This document shows, in pieces, positions 38,353-46,833 of a DNA stretch of 64,000 bases. The notes under the pieces were generated by a model. That model searched no databases. It saw only the letters and a program-made list of their open reading frames with translations, and was not told where the DNA came from. The translations under genes and the position numbers were made by a program. The stretch is from WVYX01 sp039586815 (GTDB lineage Bacteria; Gemmatimonadota; Gemmatimonadetes; Gemmatimonadales; GWC2-71-9): contig JBDHJR010000003.1 of the NCBI GenBank assembly GCA_039586815.1, positions 79,008 through 143,007 on the forward strand, given 5' to 3'. Position 1 is the stretch's first letter. Each line of letters opens with the position of its first letter.

Positions 38353-38820
38353 TCAATGCTTGGAGAACACCGTGGTCTTGCCGTCCTCGTCGAAGGTGAG
38401 CACGTCATAGTGCTCCGCCTCCCGCCCCGGTACCTCCATACCCGGGGAGCCTATGGGCATCCCCGGAACCGAGAGTCCCTTCACCTCCGGGCGTTCCTCG
38501 AGGAGCCGTCTCAGATCTTCAGCTGGTACGTGTCCCTCGATGATGTAGCCGTCCACGACGGCGGTGTGGCAGCCCTCGAGCTCAGCCGGTATCCCGTACT
38601 GGCTCTTGACGGCCACCATGTCGGGAGCCCCGACGGTCGTGACTTCGAATCCATTGGCTTGTAGGTGACCCACCCACTGTTCGCAGCAGCCTCACGTAGG
38701 TGCCTTGTACACCGTCACCGTCGGCTGGTCAGCGGCAGCCTGGGTGCATGCCGCCAGCGCCGATGCCGCCAGCACCAGCGCACCACCCACGATGGCCTGT
38801 CTCATGCGCTTCACTTCCAT
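38353..38820 (-). CDS. DUF411 lipoprotein with in-frame TGA at the conserved first Cys (candidate selenoprotein)
   Basis: Read through one TGA (38692-38694, codon 43) this is a complete 155-residue DUF411 protein. The start ATG 38820 is preceded by AAGGGGG. A lipoprotein signal ends in LAAC with C25 as lipid site. The family motif, normally YKSPTCGCC-x-x-WV-x-HL, reads YKAPT-TGA-GCC-EQWVGHL, so the stop replaces exactly the first Cys of the metal/redox motif. The rest is intact (CHTAVVDGYIIEGHVP, GLSVPGMPIGSPGME, TTVFSKH). A SECIS-like hairpin follows the TGA. DUF411 proteins are thought to bind metals such as copper. Alternatives: a nonsense mutation or a sequencing error (TGC to TGA). Confidence 0.7.
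38656..38691 (-). promoter_or_regulatory. SECIS-like stem-loop directly after the in-frame TGA
   Basis: Reading the minus strand from the base after TGA: GGCU (38691-38688), ten unpaired bases, GUGGGUG (38677-38671), loop GGU, CACCUAC (38667-38661), one A, AGCC (38659-38656). The upper stem has 7 pairs with one G-U, the lower stem 4 pairs. The apical loop begins 21 bases after the TGA and starts with G, which are properties expected of bacterial SECIS elements. Confidence 0.5.
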
Positions 38821-38876
38821 GTGTAGTACCCCCTTGTGAGGCTCAACGAACCCGACCCATCCTACGTTCCCCGCGG

Positions 38877-40301
38877 CTAGCTCGCGTACAGATCGATGAT
38901 CCGCTCCAGGGCCCGGCGGCACACCCGGCAGAATCCGAGCATGTTGCGGGTGAACATGATGCAGTCCACCTCCGACCGGTACAGGCCCTTCGCTTCGTAC
39001 ATGGCGCCCTCGAACGCCCCCACCACTCCGGCATTGTTCGAGGCCGAGAGCATGTCCCGCTCGGTGGCCCGCTGCTCTCGGAAGAGAGCGTCAAAATCGG
39101 CCTCGGCGGCCTGTTCGTCAATGAGCTGGCCGCGCCGCGCCCGGATGGCGCGGGAATGCTCCTCGAACCGGTCCTTGACCCAGGGGGTCGGGAGCGGCGT
39201 GGCCGGCTGCACCAGGTCCTTCCACTTGAGGGTCGCCGGGTCGTGCAGTGCCGTGACGTTGGGCTCCCACGGCTCGGGGTGGACCTCGCCCCCCGTCTCG
39301 TAGGCCACGGACGACGTGTAGTACTCGTCGGCCAAGCCCGCGAAGTGGTGCCCGAACTCGTGCACGAAGACGTAGTCCGAAAACTCCGAGTCCACTGCCG
39401 ACGTCGCCTGCCATCCGAAGATACCGCCGCCCCCGTACTGGGCCGCGTTCACCAGCACCGCCACGAACTCGTACGGAGCTGCCGACAGCACGTCGCGCAT
39501 GGTGCGGTTGTCGGGCACCAGCATGTACCGCTCGCTGTCGAAGATGCCGTACTGAGTGGAGAGCGGTGTGCGGTGGTAGCGGTCGGAGTGGGGCCGCGTC
39601 ACCCCCGAGACCGGAGACGGCAGGTCGATTGCCCGCACGTTGAAGTCGGTCTTGCGGCTCTTGAACGGTTCGTAGGAGAACAACTCGCCGACGAGCCGCT
39701 CGGCATCGGCGTGGAACTTGGAGAGCTCCTCCGCCATGTAACCCACGCCGAGGACGATAAGGTCCACCTTCTCGCTCGGCGGACCGCTCTCGAACAAGGG
39801 CCACACTGTCCCCACCGGCTCGAGGTCCGCAGGGTTCGCAAAGTGGGAGTGCGGATCCACATCGATGCCGGCGAGCTCGACCCAGCTGCCTGCCGAATCC
39901 CGCTTCTTGAGCACCACCTTCACGGGCCCTCTGGGCCAGGGGAATCGTACGGATTCGTGGAACGTCCGGTGAGTCTCGCGGGCCTCGCCGGTGGTCTCCC
40001 ACTCCCCGTACAGTGTGGCGTAGCCCCGTGAGTAGATGACCGCAGCGCTCGCGGCGTCCACGACCTCGAACAGGTACTTGCCCAGGTTGGTGTCGTCGAG
40101 CAGCCGTGAGTGGCTCCCGGCCCACGGGCCGTCCGACACCACACGGTCCAGGGTGACGAGCTCGCTTCCCATCCCTCCCGTGTGATAGTAGTCCACCCGC
40201 ATGGTCTTGTCGGTGAAGTACCGGTCGAAGTCCTGGGCGGCGAGCGGCATTGCCCCACACAAGACTGCCAGTACCACGCCACCGCATATCCGCTCACGCA
40301 T
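38877..40301 (-). CDS. Secreted M64-family metallopeptidase
   Basis: This exported zinc peptidase of the IgA-peptidase M64 family has 474 residues. The signal peptide (GVVLAVLCGAMPLAAQ) is followed by an N-terminal beta domain (~25-160) and the catalytic domain. The zinc site HEFGHHFAGLADEYY holds H314, E315 and H318, with GLADEY typical of M64. VDLIVLGVGYMAEEL marks the start of the catalytic domain. The C-terminal region has a Cys pair (CRVC) and CIMF. The target protein is unknown. I use ATG 40301. Confidence 0.9.
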   Translation of the reverse strand: MRERICGGVVLAVLCGAMPLAAQDFDRYFTDKTMRVDYYHTGGMGSELVTLDRVVSDGPWAGSHSRLLDDTNLGKYLFEVVDAASAAVIYSRGYATLYGEWETTGEARETHRTFHESVRFPWPRGPVKVVLKKRDSAGSWVELAGIDVDPHSHFANPADLEPVGTVWPLFESGPPSEKVDLIVLGVGYMAEELSKFHADAERLVGELFSYEPFKSRKTDFNVRAIDLPSPVSGVTRPHSDRYHRTPLSTQYGIFDSERYMLVPDNRTMRDVLSAAPYEFVAVLVNAAQYGGGGIFGWQATSAVDSEFSDYVFVHEFGHHFAGLADEYYTSSVAYETGGEVHPEPWEPNVTALHDPATLKWKDLVQPATPLPTPWVKDRFEEHSRAIRARRGQLIDEQAAEADFDALFREQRATERDMLSASNNAGVVGAFEGAMYEAKGLYRSEVDCIMFTRNMLGFCRVCRRALERIIDLYAS

Positions 40302-40398
40302 CGTGCATTCTCCTTGTCTCAATTCGCCTGAAACCCCATGTCGGCATGCCTACCGTCGCAAGAAGGCTTGTTGGCGGCTGCCTAGCTGCGCAACCCCT

Positions 40399-40878
40399 TC
40401 AATCGCCCGCCGAGCTGCGGCGGTGCCGCATGCCGAACTCGATATTGGCCTTCGGCTCGCGGGGGATCTCGTCGGGCGGAGCCTCGAGGAAGGCCTCCAG
40501 TTGTACCAGGGCCGCCTGCAGTGTGGCAATCACGGTGGCCTGCCGCAGGATCGGGTCGAAGTGCTTGGATTGGGCGCGCCCCTCCGCATAGTCCAGGATG
40601 GCGCTGAGTGCCTGGGCGATCTCGCGCTTGGAGTAGGGCAACAGGGATGCCGGCTTGAACGTGCACTCGGCGAAATCGCCCTCCTCGTGTGACAAGACGT
40701 CGGCGTAGGCTTCCTTGATTTCGTCGATGCGGACCACGTGCTCCGGATTCTCGAGATCGTAGGGATGTGGGATGAGCTGCGGCGTGACCGGCGTCGGCAC
40801 CACGCGCCGCCCCGCTGCACGCCGGCTCAGCATCCAAACGACCGACAGCACCACGACCAGCGCGATCAGCCACTCCAC
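40399..40878 (-). CDS. Membrane-anchored protein of unknown function, 159 aa
   Basis: GTG 40878 starts a protein with one N-terminal membrane helix (WLIALVVVLSVVWML) and a cytoplasmic helical domain. Conserved-looking stretches are HPYDLENPEHVVRIDEI and FKPASLLPYSKREI, then a long helix with LQAALVQLEAFLE. The gene overlaps the end of the seven-helix protein gene by 13 bases, so they are coupled. No family recognised. Confidence 0.65.
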   Translation of the reverse strand: MEWLIALVVVLSVVWMLSRRAAGRRVVPTPVTPQLIPHPYDLENPEHVVRIDEIKEAYADVLSHEEGDFAECTFKPASLLPYSKREIAQALSAILDYAEGRAQSKHFDPILRQATVIATLQAALVQLEAFLEAPPDEIPREPKANIEFGMRHRRSSAGD

Positions 40879-41528
40879 CGGTCTGCCTGCAGGCTCAGGG
40901 CCACGCCGCGCACCAGGACCACGATCGCGACGATCTGGACGAGATGGAACACCCCGTCGTGGTTGAACGGCCAGATGATGGTGAACGACACGGAGCCGCT
41001 GGCCTGGATCGCAGCGGCGACGATGTTGAGGGTGATGCCTGCCGCAACCCAGCCGGCTCCCGGGAGGCGGTGCCGCATGGCGAGCGTGAGATATAGCGCG
41101 AGCGCGAAGATCATCGCCGCGGCCTCGTACAGCACGAACACCAGGAACGTGCCGCTCCAGAGGCGCGTGATCACGTAGAAGACCAGCGCCACGGCGAGCA
41201 TGAACGGCAGGGCACGTTGCGCCACCTTGCCCCCGCGCCAGTCGTATAGCGCGGCTACGACGAACAGCGCCACGACCAGTCCCAACGACAGAAACAGCGG
41301 TCGCCACAGGAGATCTTCCATGCGGTCAGAGAGGACGAATCCGTGCACCACTGTTCCCAGCAGGGCCGCCACGGCGAGGAGGCTGAGCACCCAGGACCAT
41401 ATGCCGACCTTCCAGCGGTCGCGCTCGCGCAGCCGCCGCAGCAGCACGACGCAGCCGATGGCGAGCGCGGCGATCATGGCGTCGGTCGCCGCGGTCGTGA
41501 GTTCGGTGGGTACGGGGCTCAGCTGCAC
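40866..41528 (-). CDS. Seven-helix membrane protein of unknown function
   Basis: The 220-residue protein has about seven hydrophobic helices and no clear catalytic residues. Motifs visible between helices are LWRPLFLSLGL and a conserved-looking WPFNHDGVFHLVQI before the last helix. The DHxxFH-like element could bind a metal or cofactor; that is a guess. Topology resembles DUF6962-type proteins. The gene is tightly packed with its neighbours in a minus-strand run (46.4 to 40.4 kb). Confidence 0.65.
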   Translation of the reverse strand: MQLSPVPTELTTAATDAMIAALAIGCVVLLRRLRERDRWKVGIWSWVLSLLAVAALLGTVVHGFVLSDRMEDLLWRPLFLSLGLVVALFVVAALYDWRGGKVAQRALPFMLAVALVFYVITRLWSGTFLVFVLYEAAAMIFALALYLTLAMRHRLPGAGWVAAGITLNIVAAAIQASGSVSFTIIWPFNHDGVFHLVQIVAIVVLVRGVALSLQADRWSG

Positions 41529-41535
41529 GCCGGCG

Positions 41536-41838
41536 TCAAGCGGAGGCGGACTGTGACTGCTTCATGAGTCGCACGTAGGTCACGCGCAATTCGGTGAGCG
41601 AGCCCGCGAGAAACTGCTGTTCGCTGTCCGAGAGATTGCCCTTCGTCTTCTCCTCGAGCATCACGAGCGTGTCGATGAGCTGGCTGGCGGTGGCGAGGCC
41701 GCTCTGCACCTGGTCTTCGCCCGCTTCCGGCGATTCCGCATCCCCACCCTCGGGCTTCATCAGGCCCTCCACGTGGTTCAGCGTGGCGGCGGCGGTGGCT
41801 GCGACGCTCGCTGCGAAGGCTGTGAAGTCGACGGCCAT
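41536..41838 (-). CDS. DUF1844 family protein
   Basis: The 100-residue protein carries the DUF1844 pattern: a first Ala-rich helix, then ASQLIDTLVMLEEKTKGNL and a final helix ELRVTYVRLMKQ. Function is unknown in the family. Its start overlaps the stop of the upstream 82-residue gene (TGATG). Confidence 0.78.
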   Translation of the reverse strand: MAVDFTAFAASVAATAAATLNHVEGLMKPEGGDAESPEAGEDQVQSGLATASQLIDTLVMLEEKTKGNLSDSEQQFLAGSLTELRVTYVRLMKQSQSASA

Positions 41839-42086
41839 CAGCCCTCCCTTGCCCAGCGTATCTCGATGCTCGGCTGGTGTCCCAGCGCGCCCCGCAGTAG
41901 GTCGAGGAGCTCAGTGTCCGCACCTACGTTCTCGAACATCTGCAGCGTCTCGCGGCTGATGTAGTAGTCCTGGTCTGTGGAAGACTCCTCCTCCAACTGG
42001 TCGATCAGGAACTGGAGCTGTTCCTCGGTGATCGCACCGATGGCATCGCCCGTTTCCTTGTCGTAGACCCGAATGTCATCGTCCAC
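41838..42086 (-). CDS. Small acidic protein of unknown function, 82 aa
   Basis: The protein has a beta start (DIRVYDKETGDAIGAI), an acidic helix (EEQLQFLIDQLEEESS) and a Tyr-rich stretch (DQDYYISRETLQMF). Its short length, packing and sequence character look like a conserved small protein, but I do not know a function. It overlaps the DUF1844 gene by one base. Confidence 0.65.
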   Translation of the reverse strand: MDDDIRVYDKETGDAIGAITEEQLQFLIDQLEEESSTDQDYYISRETLQMFENVGADTELLDLLRGALGHQPSIEIRWAREG

Positions 42087-42104
42087 GTTCTGCTTCCTCC
42101 TTGG

Positions 42105-42500
42105 TTAGTCGGTCTCGCCTTCTCTCGGCGGCTCCCACAACTCGATCCGACGTCCCTCCGGATCCATGATCCAACCGAACCGCCCGTACTCGTACTCCTC
42201 TACCTTGTCGTCCACCTCGACGCCCTCCGCCCGCAATTGCGCCAGCAGTGCGTCCAGGTCGTCTACCCGGAAGTTGAACATGTAGGGCTTGGTGCTGGGT
42301 TGGAAGTGCTTCGTGTCGTCCTTGAACGGCCCCCAGACCGTGTGGCCCACGGTGCTCGGATCGTCCTTTTCGCGCCACTCGAAGGAGATATAGCCGTCTT
42401 GGTCGGGTGTGATGCCGAGGTGCTGCTGGTACCAGGTCTTCAGCTGTTGGGGATCCGCAGACTTGAAGAAGATCCCGCCGATTCCGGTGACGCGTCGCAT
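42105..42500 (-). CDS. VOC (glyoxalase/bleomycin-resistance fold) family protein
   Basis: The 131-residue protein has two beta-alpha-beta-beta-beta modules: IGGIFFKSADPQQLKTWYQQ, then FNFRVDDLDALLAQL. Possible metal ligands are sparse: the C-terminal part contains IMDPEGRRIELWEP with the usual Glu. It may bind a small ligand or be enzymatic; the substrate is unknown. I use ATG 42500, 22 bases after the big fusion gene's stop. Confidence 0.85.
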   Translation of the reverse strand: MRRVTGIGGIFFKSADPQQLKTWYQQHLGITPDQDGYISFEWREKDDPSTVGHTVWGPFKDDTKHFQPSTKPYMFNFRVDDLDALLAQLRAEGVEVDDKVEEYEYGRFGWIMDPEGRRIELWEPPREGETD

Positions 42501-42522
42501 GGCACCTCCTGGAGAGTGCGAA

Positions 42523-45500
42523 TCATGCGGTCGTGTCCGCCCACCCCGCAAGGCGTGCGGCATCCTCCCCCAGAACCGCGTCCAAAACCTCCACTAGCCG
42601 GTCGGCATCCTCGTCAGAGAAGGGAAGTGGCGGCTTGATCTTGAGCACGTTGTCGTCGGGTCCGTCGGTGCTCAGCAAGATGCCGTGGTCCTTCATGCGC
42701 TCCACCACGTAGCGCGCAACGTCCGTGGCCGGGGTGCGCTCCTCGGTGTCGGTTACGAACTCCACCCCGAGGAACAAACCGCGGCCGCGCACGTCTCCGA
42801 TCGCCGGATGCCGTTGCGCGAGGCGCAGTAGGGAATCCGCGAGGTATTGCCCCACACGCAGCGCGTGCTGCTGCAGCCTCTCGTCGTGGATCACGTCGAG
42901 CACCGCGAGCCCTACCGCGCACGAGACGGGATTGCCGCCGAACGTGTTGAAGTACTCCATCCCCGTATCGAACGACGCAGCGATCTCGGGTGTGGTCACG
43001 ACGGCGCCGAGTGGGTGCCCATTGCCGATGGGCTTGCCGAGGGTGACGATATCGGGCACCACTCCCTGGGTCTCGAATCCCCAGAAGTGCGTGCCGACGC
43101 GTCCGAACCCCACCTGCACCTCGTCGGCGATGCACACCGCACCTGCCGCTCGAGCATGGTCATATGCCTCCGCGAGGAATCCGGGCGGCAGCTCTATCTG
43201 GCCGCCGCAGCCCAGCAGCGTCTCGGTGATGAGAGCCGCCGCCTCACTGCCCGCGGCGTGCGCACTGGCGAGAGCCTGCCGTACGTGCCCGGCGTACTTA
43301 TGCCCGCACTCGGGGTCGCCGCGCCGGTAGGGCCCGCGGTAGTCGTCCGGCATCACGACCTTGTGTACGTGTGGCGGCGCACCGTGTCCGCCCCGGCCAT
43401 CGAACTTGTACGGGCTCGCGTCGATCAGGGCCGCCGTGTTGCCGTGGTATGCACCGTCCAGCACGATGAGGTCCGCGCGCCCCGTGTGCTCCCGCGCCAT
43501 GCGGAGTGCGAGCTCGTTAGCCTCGCTGCCGGAACAGACGAAGTAACAGACCCGCAGAGGCTCGGGAAGCACTGCGCTCAGCCGCTCCGCGTAGCGCACC
43601 AGATTTTCGTGTAGGTAACGCGTGTTGGTGTTGAGCACCGCCATCTGCCGCCGTGCGGCGTGCACCACCCGTGGATGCGAATGGCCCACGTGGCACACGT
43701 TGTTCACGCAGTCGAGGTAGGTACGGCCCACCTCGTCGTACAGGTACTGGCCCCTGCCGCGCACGATGTGCAGGGGGTCGGTGTAGTGCAGGCTTAGATT
43801 GGGGCCCAGCCGTGCGTGCCGTGCGGCGAGCAGCGCAGCGCGCTCCATGCGGTCCTCGGCATGCACGCCGGCTGGGAGGCGGAGCATCAGGTTCGGGTCG
43901 GGTGACAGGCTGAGCCAAACCGGGCGTTCGCGTGGCGCGGCGACACCCGGATACTCCCCGTTCCGATCGAGTAGATCGGTGACGATCTGGAAGTGGAGAT
44001 GGGGCGGCCAGTGGCCGTTCACGGCGAAGTCCCCCACGCGCGCGAACGCGTCGCCTTGCGCGACCGGCACGCCGGGCTGCAGCGAGAGCGCGTCCGGGGC
44101 CAGGTGGCCGTACAGCGTGTAGAACGTCGGCCCACCTGCCGGCGAGTGCTCGAGAATCACGGTGGGGCCGTAGTCCAGGGCTTCCGAGTTGTTCCGCACG
44201 CTATGCACTCGACCGTCGAGCGGTGCGAGGACCGGAACGCCGGGCTCGACGAACAGATCCACGCCCAGATGAACCGTGCGGCGCTCGGGGTGCTCTCCCT
44301 CGCTCCCCGTGAATGCCTCGCTCGTGTAGATCGCGCGCGGCTCGTCGTAGCGGCCGATTCCGAGGCGCACCCCTTCCCGCTGCATGCGGCCGAACAGCAG
44401 CTCGCTGAATGCCTCGGAGCCGACGATGTCCTGTGGACTCTCCAGCTCCATGCTGCCGATCGAGAGGTCGAACACTACGTGCTCGGTGTCCCGCGGATCG
44501 GGTTCCAGCAGGGAACCGAGCTCGTCGCCGTGCGTTTCGAGCCACTGCACGACGCCAGCGCTCGCGGGGCAGGGCGGCAGTCCGCAGCGGTCACGGAAGA
44601 GGTCGCGCGCCAGCCGTGGGTGCACGTCGGCCAGCCGCTCCAGCGTGCTCCAGGCGGGCTGCTCGCTGATCATCAGGTAGTCGTTAGCGGGCTCCGTGGC
44701 ACGGCGGCGTGCGGCGTAGCACACACTCGTGGCGAGCCGGGCGCTTGCGAGTGTGAACAGCACGTCGAGTTCCGCCTCGGCGAGCGGAAAGGTTTCGTGG
44801 AACCCCGCCACCACGTGTGCAGCGGCGTCCACGGGGTTCGGTTTACCGAGCATCGCGTAGGCCACGGCAATGGCCGGATCGCTGACCGTGCGCGTCTCCA
44901 GCATGTCGCCGAAGTCGATGAAGCCGACTACGCGCCGCCCGGGGCCGGGCGGGCTCACCAGCACGTTGTGGTCGTTGGCGTCGTTGTACACCACGCTGCG
45001 CCGCAGCTCCGGCCATGCGGGAGCTACGATGTCGTGCCATTGCCGCAGGACGTCTTCGACGAGCCCCCTGCGTGTCGGGTCGACGTCATTGACGTGCGAC
45101 GCCATCACCTCCGGCGCCACACCCAGGTCCCACAAGAAGTCGGCGCGCTCTGCATCAGGGTGCGAGAAGCCCTTGAGAGCGGCCACCATCGATCCGAGCC
45201 GCCGCCCCAGGTCACTCAGCAGAGCGGGCGTGTGGGGCCGCACCTCGGCAAGCGGTGTGCCCGGGAGCCAGGTTAGCAAGCGAACGCAGTGCGTCTGCCC
45301 GTCTGGTCCCTGCAAGGCGGTCATGCGCTCACCGCCGCCGGTCGCGCACAGGCGAGGCGCGAGCACCTCGTCGGCGTGCTCCTCCAGCCAGCTCAGCGCG
45401 GCGTTCTGGAAATCGAGGTGGTCTCGAGCCTCGGCGGCTCCGGACACCTTTAGGACGAACGACTCCCCCGTGGGAGTCGTCAGCCGGAAGTTCTGATCGC

Positions 45501-45606
45501 GCTCGCTGGGAAGGGGATGCACCGTGCCGGTGAGACCGTACGCCTCCTCGGCGAGACCGAGCGCCTCGTCGTTGGTGAGGGCGGGCCGCTGCGCCTCGAG
45601 TGTCAC
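42523..45606 (-). CDS. Three-domain fusion: APH-like kinase, LytM peptidase-like domain, class III aminotransferase/phospho-lyase
   Basis: The 1027-residue protein starts at GTG 45606, 1 base after the rhodanese stop. Domain 1 (~1-340) is an aminoglycoside/hydroxylysine-kinase-like fold with catalytic D209 (VYNDANDHN) and Mg site D231 (IDFGD). Domain 2 (~400-560) is M23/LytM-like with all expected site residues: H446, D450 (HLGVD), H501, H536 and H538 (HLH). Domain 3 (~595-1020) is a class III PLP enzyme with IADEVQVGFGRVG and PLP lysine K858. Domain 3 resembles ethanolamine-phosphate and phosphohydroxylysine phospho-lyases, so domain 1 may phosphorylate an amino alcohol and domain 3 eliminate the phosphate. 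No signal peptide is seen. Confidence 0.88.
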   Translation of the reverse strand: MTLEAQRPALTNDEALGLAEEAYGLTGTVHPLPSERDQNFRLTTPTGESFVLKVSGAAEARDHLDFQNAALSWLEEHADEVLAPRLCATGGGERMTALQGPDGQTHCVRLLTWLPGTPLAEVRPHTPALLSDLGRRLGSMVAALKGFSHPDAERADFLWDLGVAPEVMASHVNDVDPTRRGLVEDVLRQWHDIVAPAWPELRRSVVYNDANDHNVLVSPPGPGRRVVGFIDFGDMLETRTVSDPAIAVAYAMLGKPNPVDAAAHVVAGFHETFPLAEAELDVLFTLASARLATSVCYAARRRATEPANDYLMISEQPAWSTLERLADVHPRLARDLFRDRCGLPPCPASAGVVQWLETHGDELGSLLEPDPRDTEHVVFDLSIGSMELESPQDIVGSEAFSELLFGRMQREGVRLGIGRYDEPRAIYTSEAFTGSEGEHPERRTVHLGVDLFVEPGVPVLAPLDGRVHSVRNNSEALDYGPTVILEHSPAGGPTFYTLYGHLAPDALSLQPGVPVAQGDAFARVGDFAVNGHWPPHLHFQIVTDLLDRNGEYPGVAAPRERPVWLSLSPDPNLMLRLPAGVHAEDRMERAALLAARHARLGPNLSLHYTDPLHIVRGRGQYLYDEVGRTYLDCVNNVCHVGHSHPRVVHAARRQMAVLNTNTRYLHENLVRYAERLSAVLPEPLRVCYFVCSGSEANELALRMAREHTGRADLIVLDGAYHGNTAALIDASPYKFDGRGGHGAPPHVHKVVMPDDYRGPYRRGDPECGHKYAGHVRQALASAHAAGSEAAALITETLLGCGGQIELPPGFLAEAYDHARAAGAVCIADEVQVGFGRVGTHFWGFETQGVVPDIVTLGKPIGNGHPLGAVVTTPEIAASFDTGMEYFNTFGGNPVSCAVGLAVLDVIHDERLQQHALRVGQYLADSLLRLAQRHPAIGDVRGRGLFLGVEFVTDTEERTPATDVARYVVERMKDHGILLSTDGPDDNVLKIKPPLPFSDEDADRLVEVLDAVLGEDAARLAGWADTTA

Positions 45607-45607
45607 C

Positions 45608-46003
45608 CTATCTGGCAGTGGGAAGGCGGGACCGGCGCCACCCCGCCATGTCGCCAGCCAGATGCCTCACATCAGGGAAGCCGGCCTGCTGCAGCATGGA
45701 CTGTGCGACCCGAGCCCGAGGGCCGACCTCGCAGTAGACGACGATCTGCTTGTCCCTGATCTGCTCGAGGTCCACCAGGCGTCGGCCGATCTGCTGATAC
45801 GGGAGGTTGACCGCTCCAGGCACGTGGCCCTGCTCATACTCCCGCGGTGTGCGCACGTCCAGAATGATCGGGTTCTCGCCGTTCTCCATCTGCGCCAGCA
45901 ATGCGTCCTGGCTGATGACGCCGGGCGCATCGGAGCAGGCAGACGCGACGATAAGGGCTGCCAGCAGCCCCCAGGCCGCATGTGAGAGGTGATTGCGTCG
46001 CAT
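45608..46003 (-). CDS. Rhodanese-domain lipoprotein
   Basis: The 131-residue protein has a lipoprotein signal ending VASAC. One rhodanese domain follows (IILDVRTPREYEQGHVPGA), with active-site cysteine in VYCEVGPRA. Rhodaneses move sulfane sulfur, here at the membrane surface. I use ATG 46003; an in-frame GTG at 46018 would overlap the cupin gene stop and is also possible. Confidence 0.85.
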   Translation of the reverse strand: MRRNHLSHAAWGLLAALIVASACSDAPGVISQDALLAQMENGENPIILDVRTPREYEQGHVPGAVNLPYQQIGRRLVDLEQIRDKQIVVYCEVGPRARVAQSMLQQAGFPDVRHLAGDMAGWRRSRLPTAR

Positions 46004-46014
46004 GAGCTCGGTGA

Positions 46015-46377
46015 TCACTCCTTCGCGTACTCGTCAGCGCCCAGGAAATGCAGCGACACGTACGGCTCGTCTCCCACGACCCAGCTGTCGTGCCCTGGGC
46101 CGATGGCAAAGAGGTCGCCGGCCTCGAGCGGGATCTCCGTGCCGTCATCCATCCGTACCATGGCGCGTCCGGTCAACACCAAGCCGATGTGGTCGACCTG
46201 ACAGCTCGCCGAGCCGGTTGCGGCGCCTACGTGTTCGGACCACTTCCATCCGGGCTCGTAGCTCGCCCGCCCCAGGGTCATGTCCCCGATGGTGACCAGC
46301 TCGAACTTGCCCTTCTCGAACGCTCTCGACTCGTCGGGGGCGTCGAATCTCTTTATATCCACATGCACCGTCATCAC
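46015..46377 (-). CDS. Cupin-domain protein
   Basis: This single-cupin protein has 120 residues. The barrel motifs are GWKWSEHVG (with His) and GDLFAIGPGHDSWVVGDE. HIGLVLTGRAMVRM marks the central strand. It probably binds a small ligand or metal; no enzyme assignment is possible. It leads the tight run with the rhodanese and the kinase-LytM-aminotransferase genes. Confidence 0.8.
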   Translation of the reverse strand: MMTVHVDIKRFDAPDESRAFEKGKFELVTIGDMTLGRASYEPGWKWSEHVGAATGSASCQVDHIGLVLTGRAMVRMDDGTEIPLEAGDLFAIGPGHDSWVVGDEPYVSLHFLGADEYAKE

Positions 46378-46431
46378 CCCGCTTCCAAGGGGTATCCAGG
46401 GGTCCGGGTACTACCCCAAGATAGCACGGTG

Positions 46432-46749
46432 CTAGGCGTCGTACTGCAGGAACTCGATCGGGGCGCCGTTCTCCACGATGAACGCCACGGTGACGCCCCG
46501 CGACGGGCTGTTCGGCTCGATCAACACGTCCCTGCCGGCCAGTTCGGCCTGCAGATCGTCCACCTCGAACGCGACGTGGGGCACGGTCTTCACGAGCTCC
46601 GGCAGCGGCGAGTCCGAATCGAAGCGCAGCCACTCGACGCCGTAGTCGCTCTCCTCGTAACCCGACACGTACATGCCGTACTTCGCGAGGTACTCCTCTC
46701 CGTCACGCGGCTTCTGTGTCGGAATGCCGATGTGGTGGTACCGTCGCAT
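46432..46749 (-). CDS. VOC family protein
   Basis: The 105-residue single-module glyoxalase-fold protein starts YHHIGIP and contains KTVPHVAFEVDDLQAELAG and the C-terminal Glu (APIEFLQYD). The His (HHIG), His (PHVAF) and Glu could form a metal site. Reaction unknown. I use ATG 46749. A strong terminator lies between it and the upstream receiver gene, so it is a separate transcript. Confidence 0.82.
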   Translation of the reverse strand: MRRYHHIGIPTQKPRDGEEYLAKYGMYVSGYEESDYGVEWLRFDSDSPLPELVKTVPHVAFEVDDLQAELAGRDVLIEPNSPSRGVTVAFIVENGAPIEFLQYDA

Positions 46750-46778
46750 CTGGGGTCTCCGCTGGTGGAGCGGGGTGA

Positions 46779-46809
46779 AACAAAGGGCGCCCGAGATTCT
46801 CGGGCGCCC
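46779..46809 (-). terminator. Intrinsic terminator after the anchored receiver gene
   Basis: A perfect 11-bp stem, GGGCGCCCGAG / CTCGGGCGCCC (46785-46809), with a 3-base loop is followed on the minus strand by TTTGTTTC. It lies 25 bases beyond the stop at 46834. Confidence 0.85.
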
Positions 46810-46833
46810 CGGGGGCTCATCCGCCCGGCGCAT

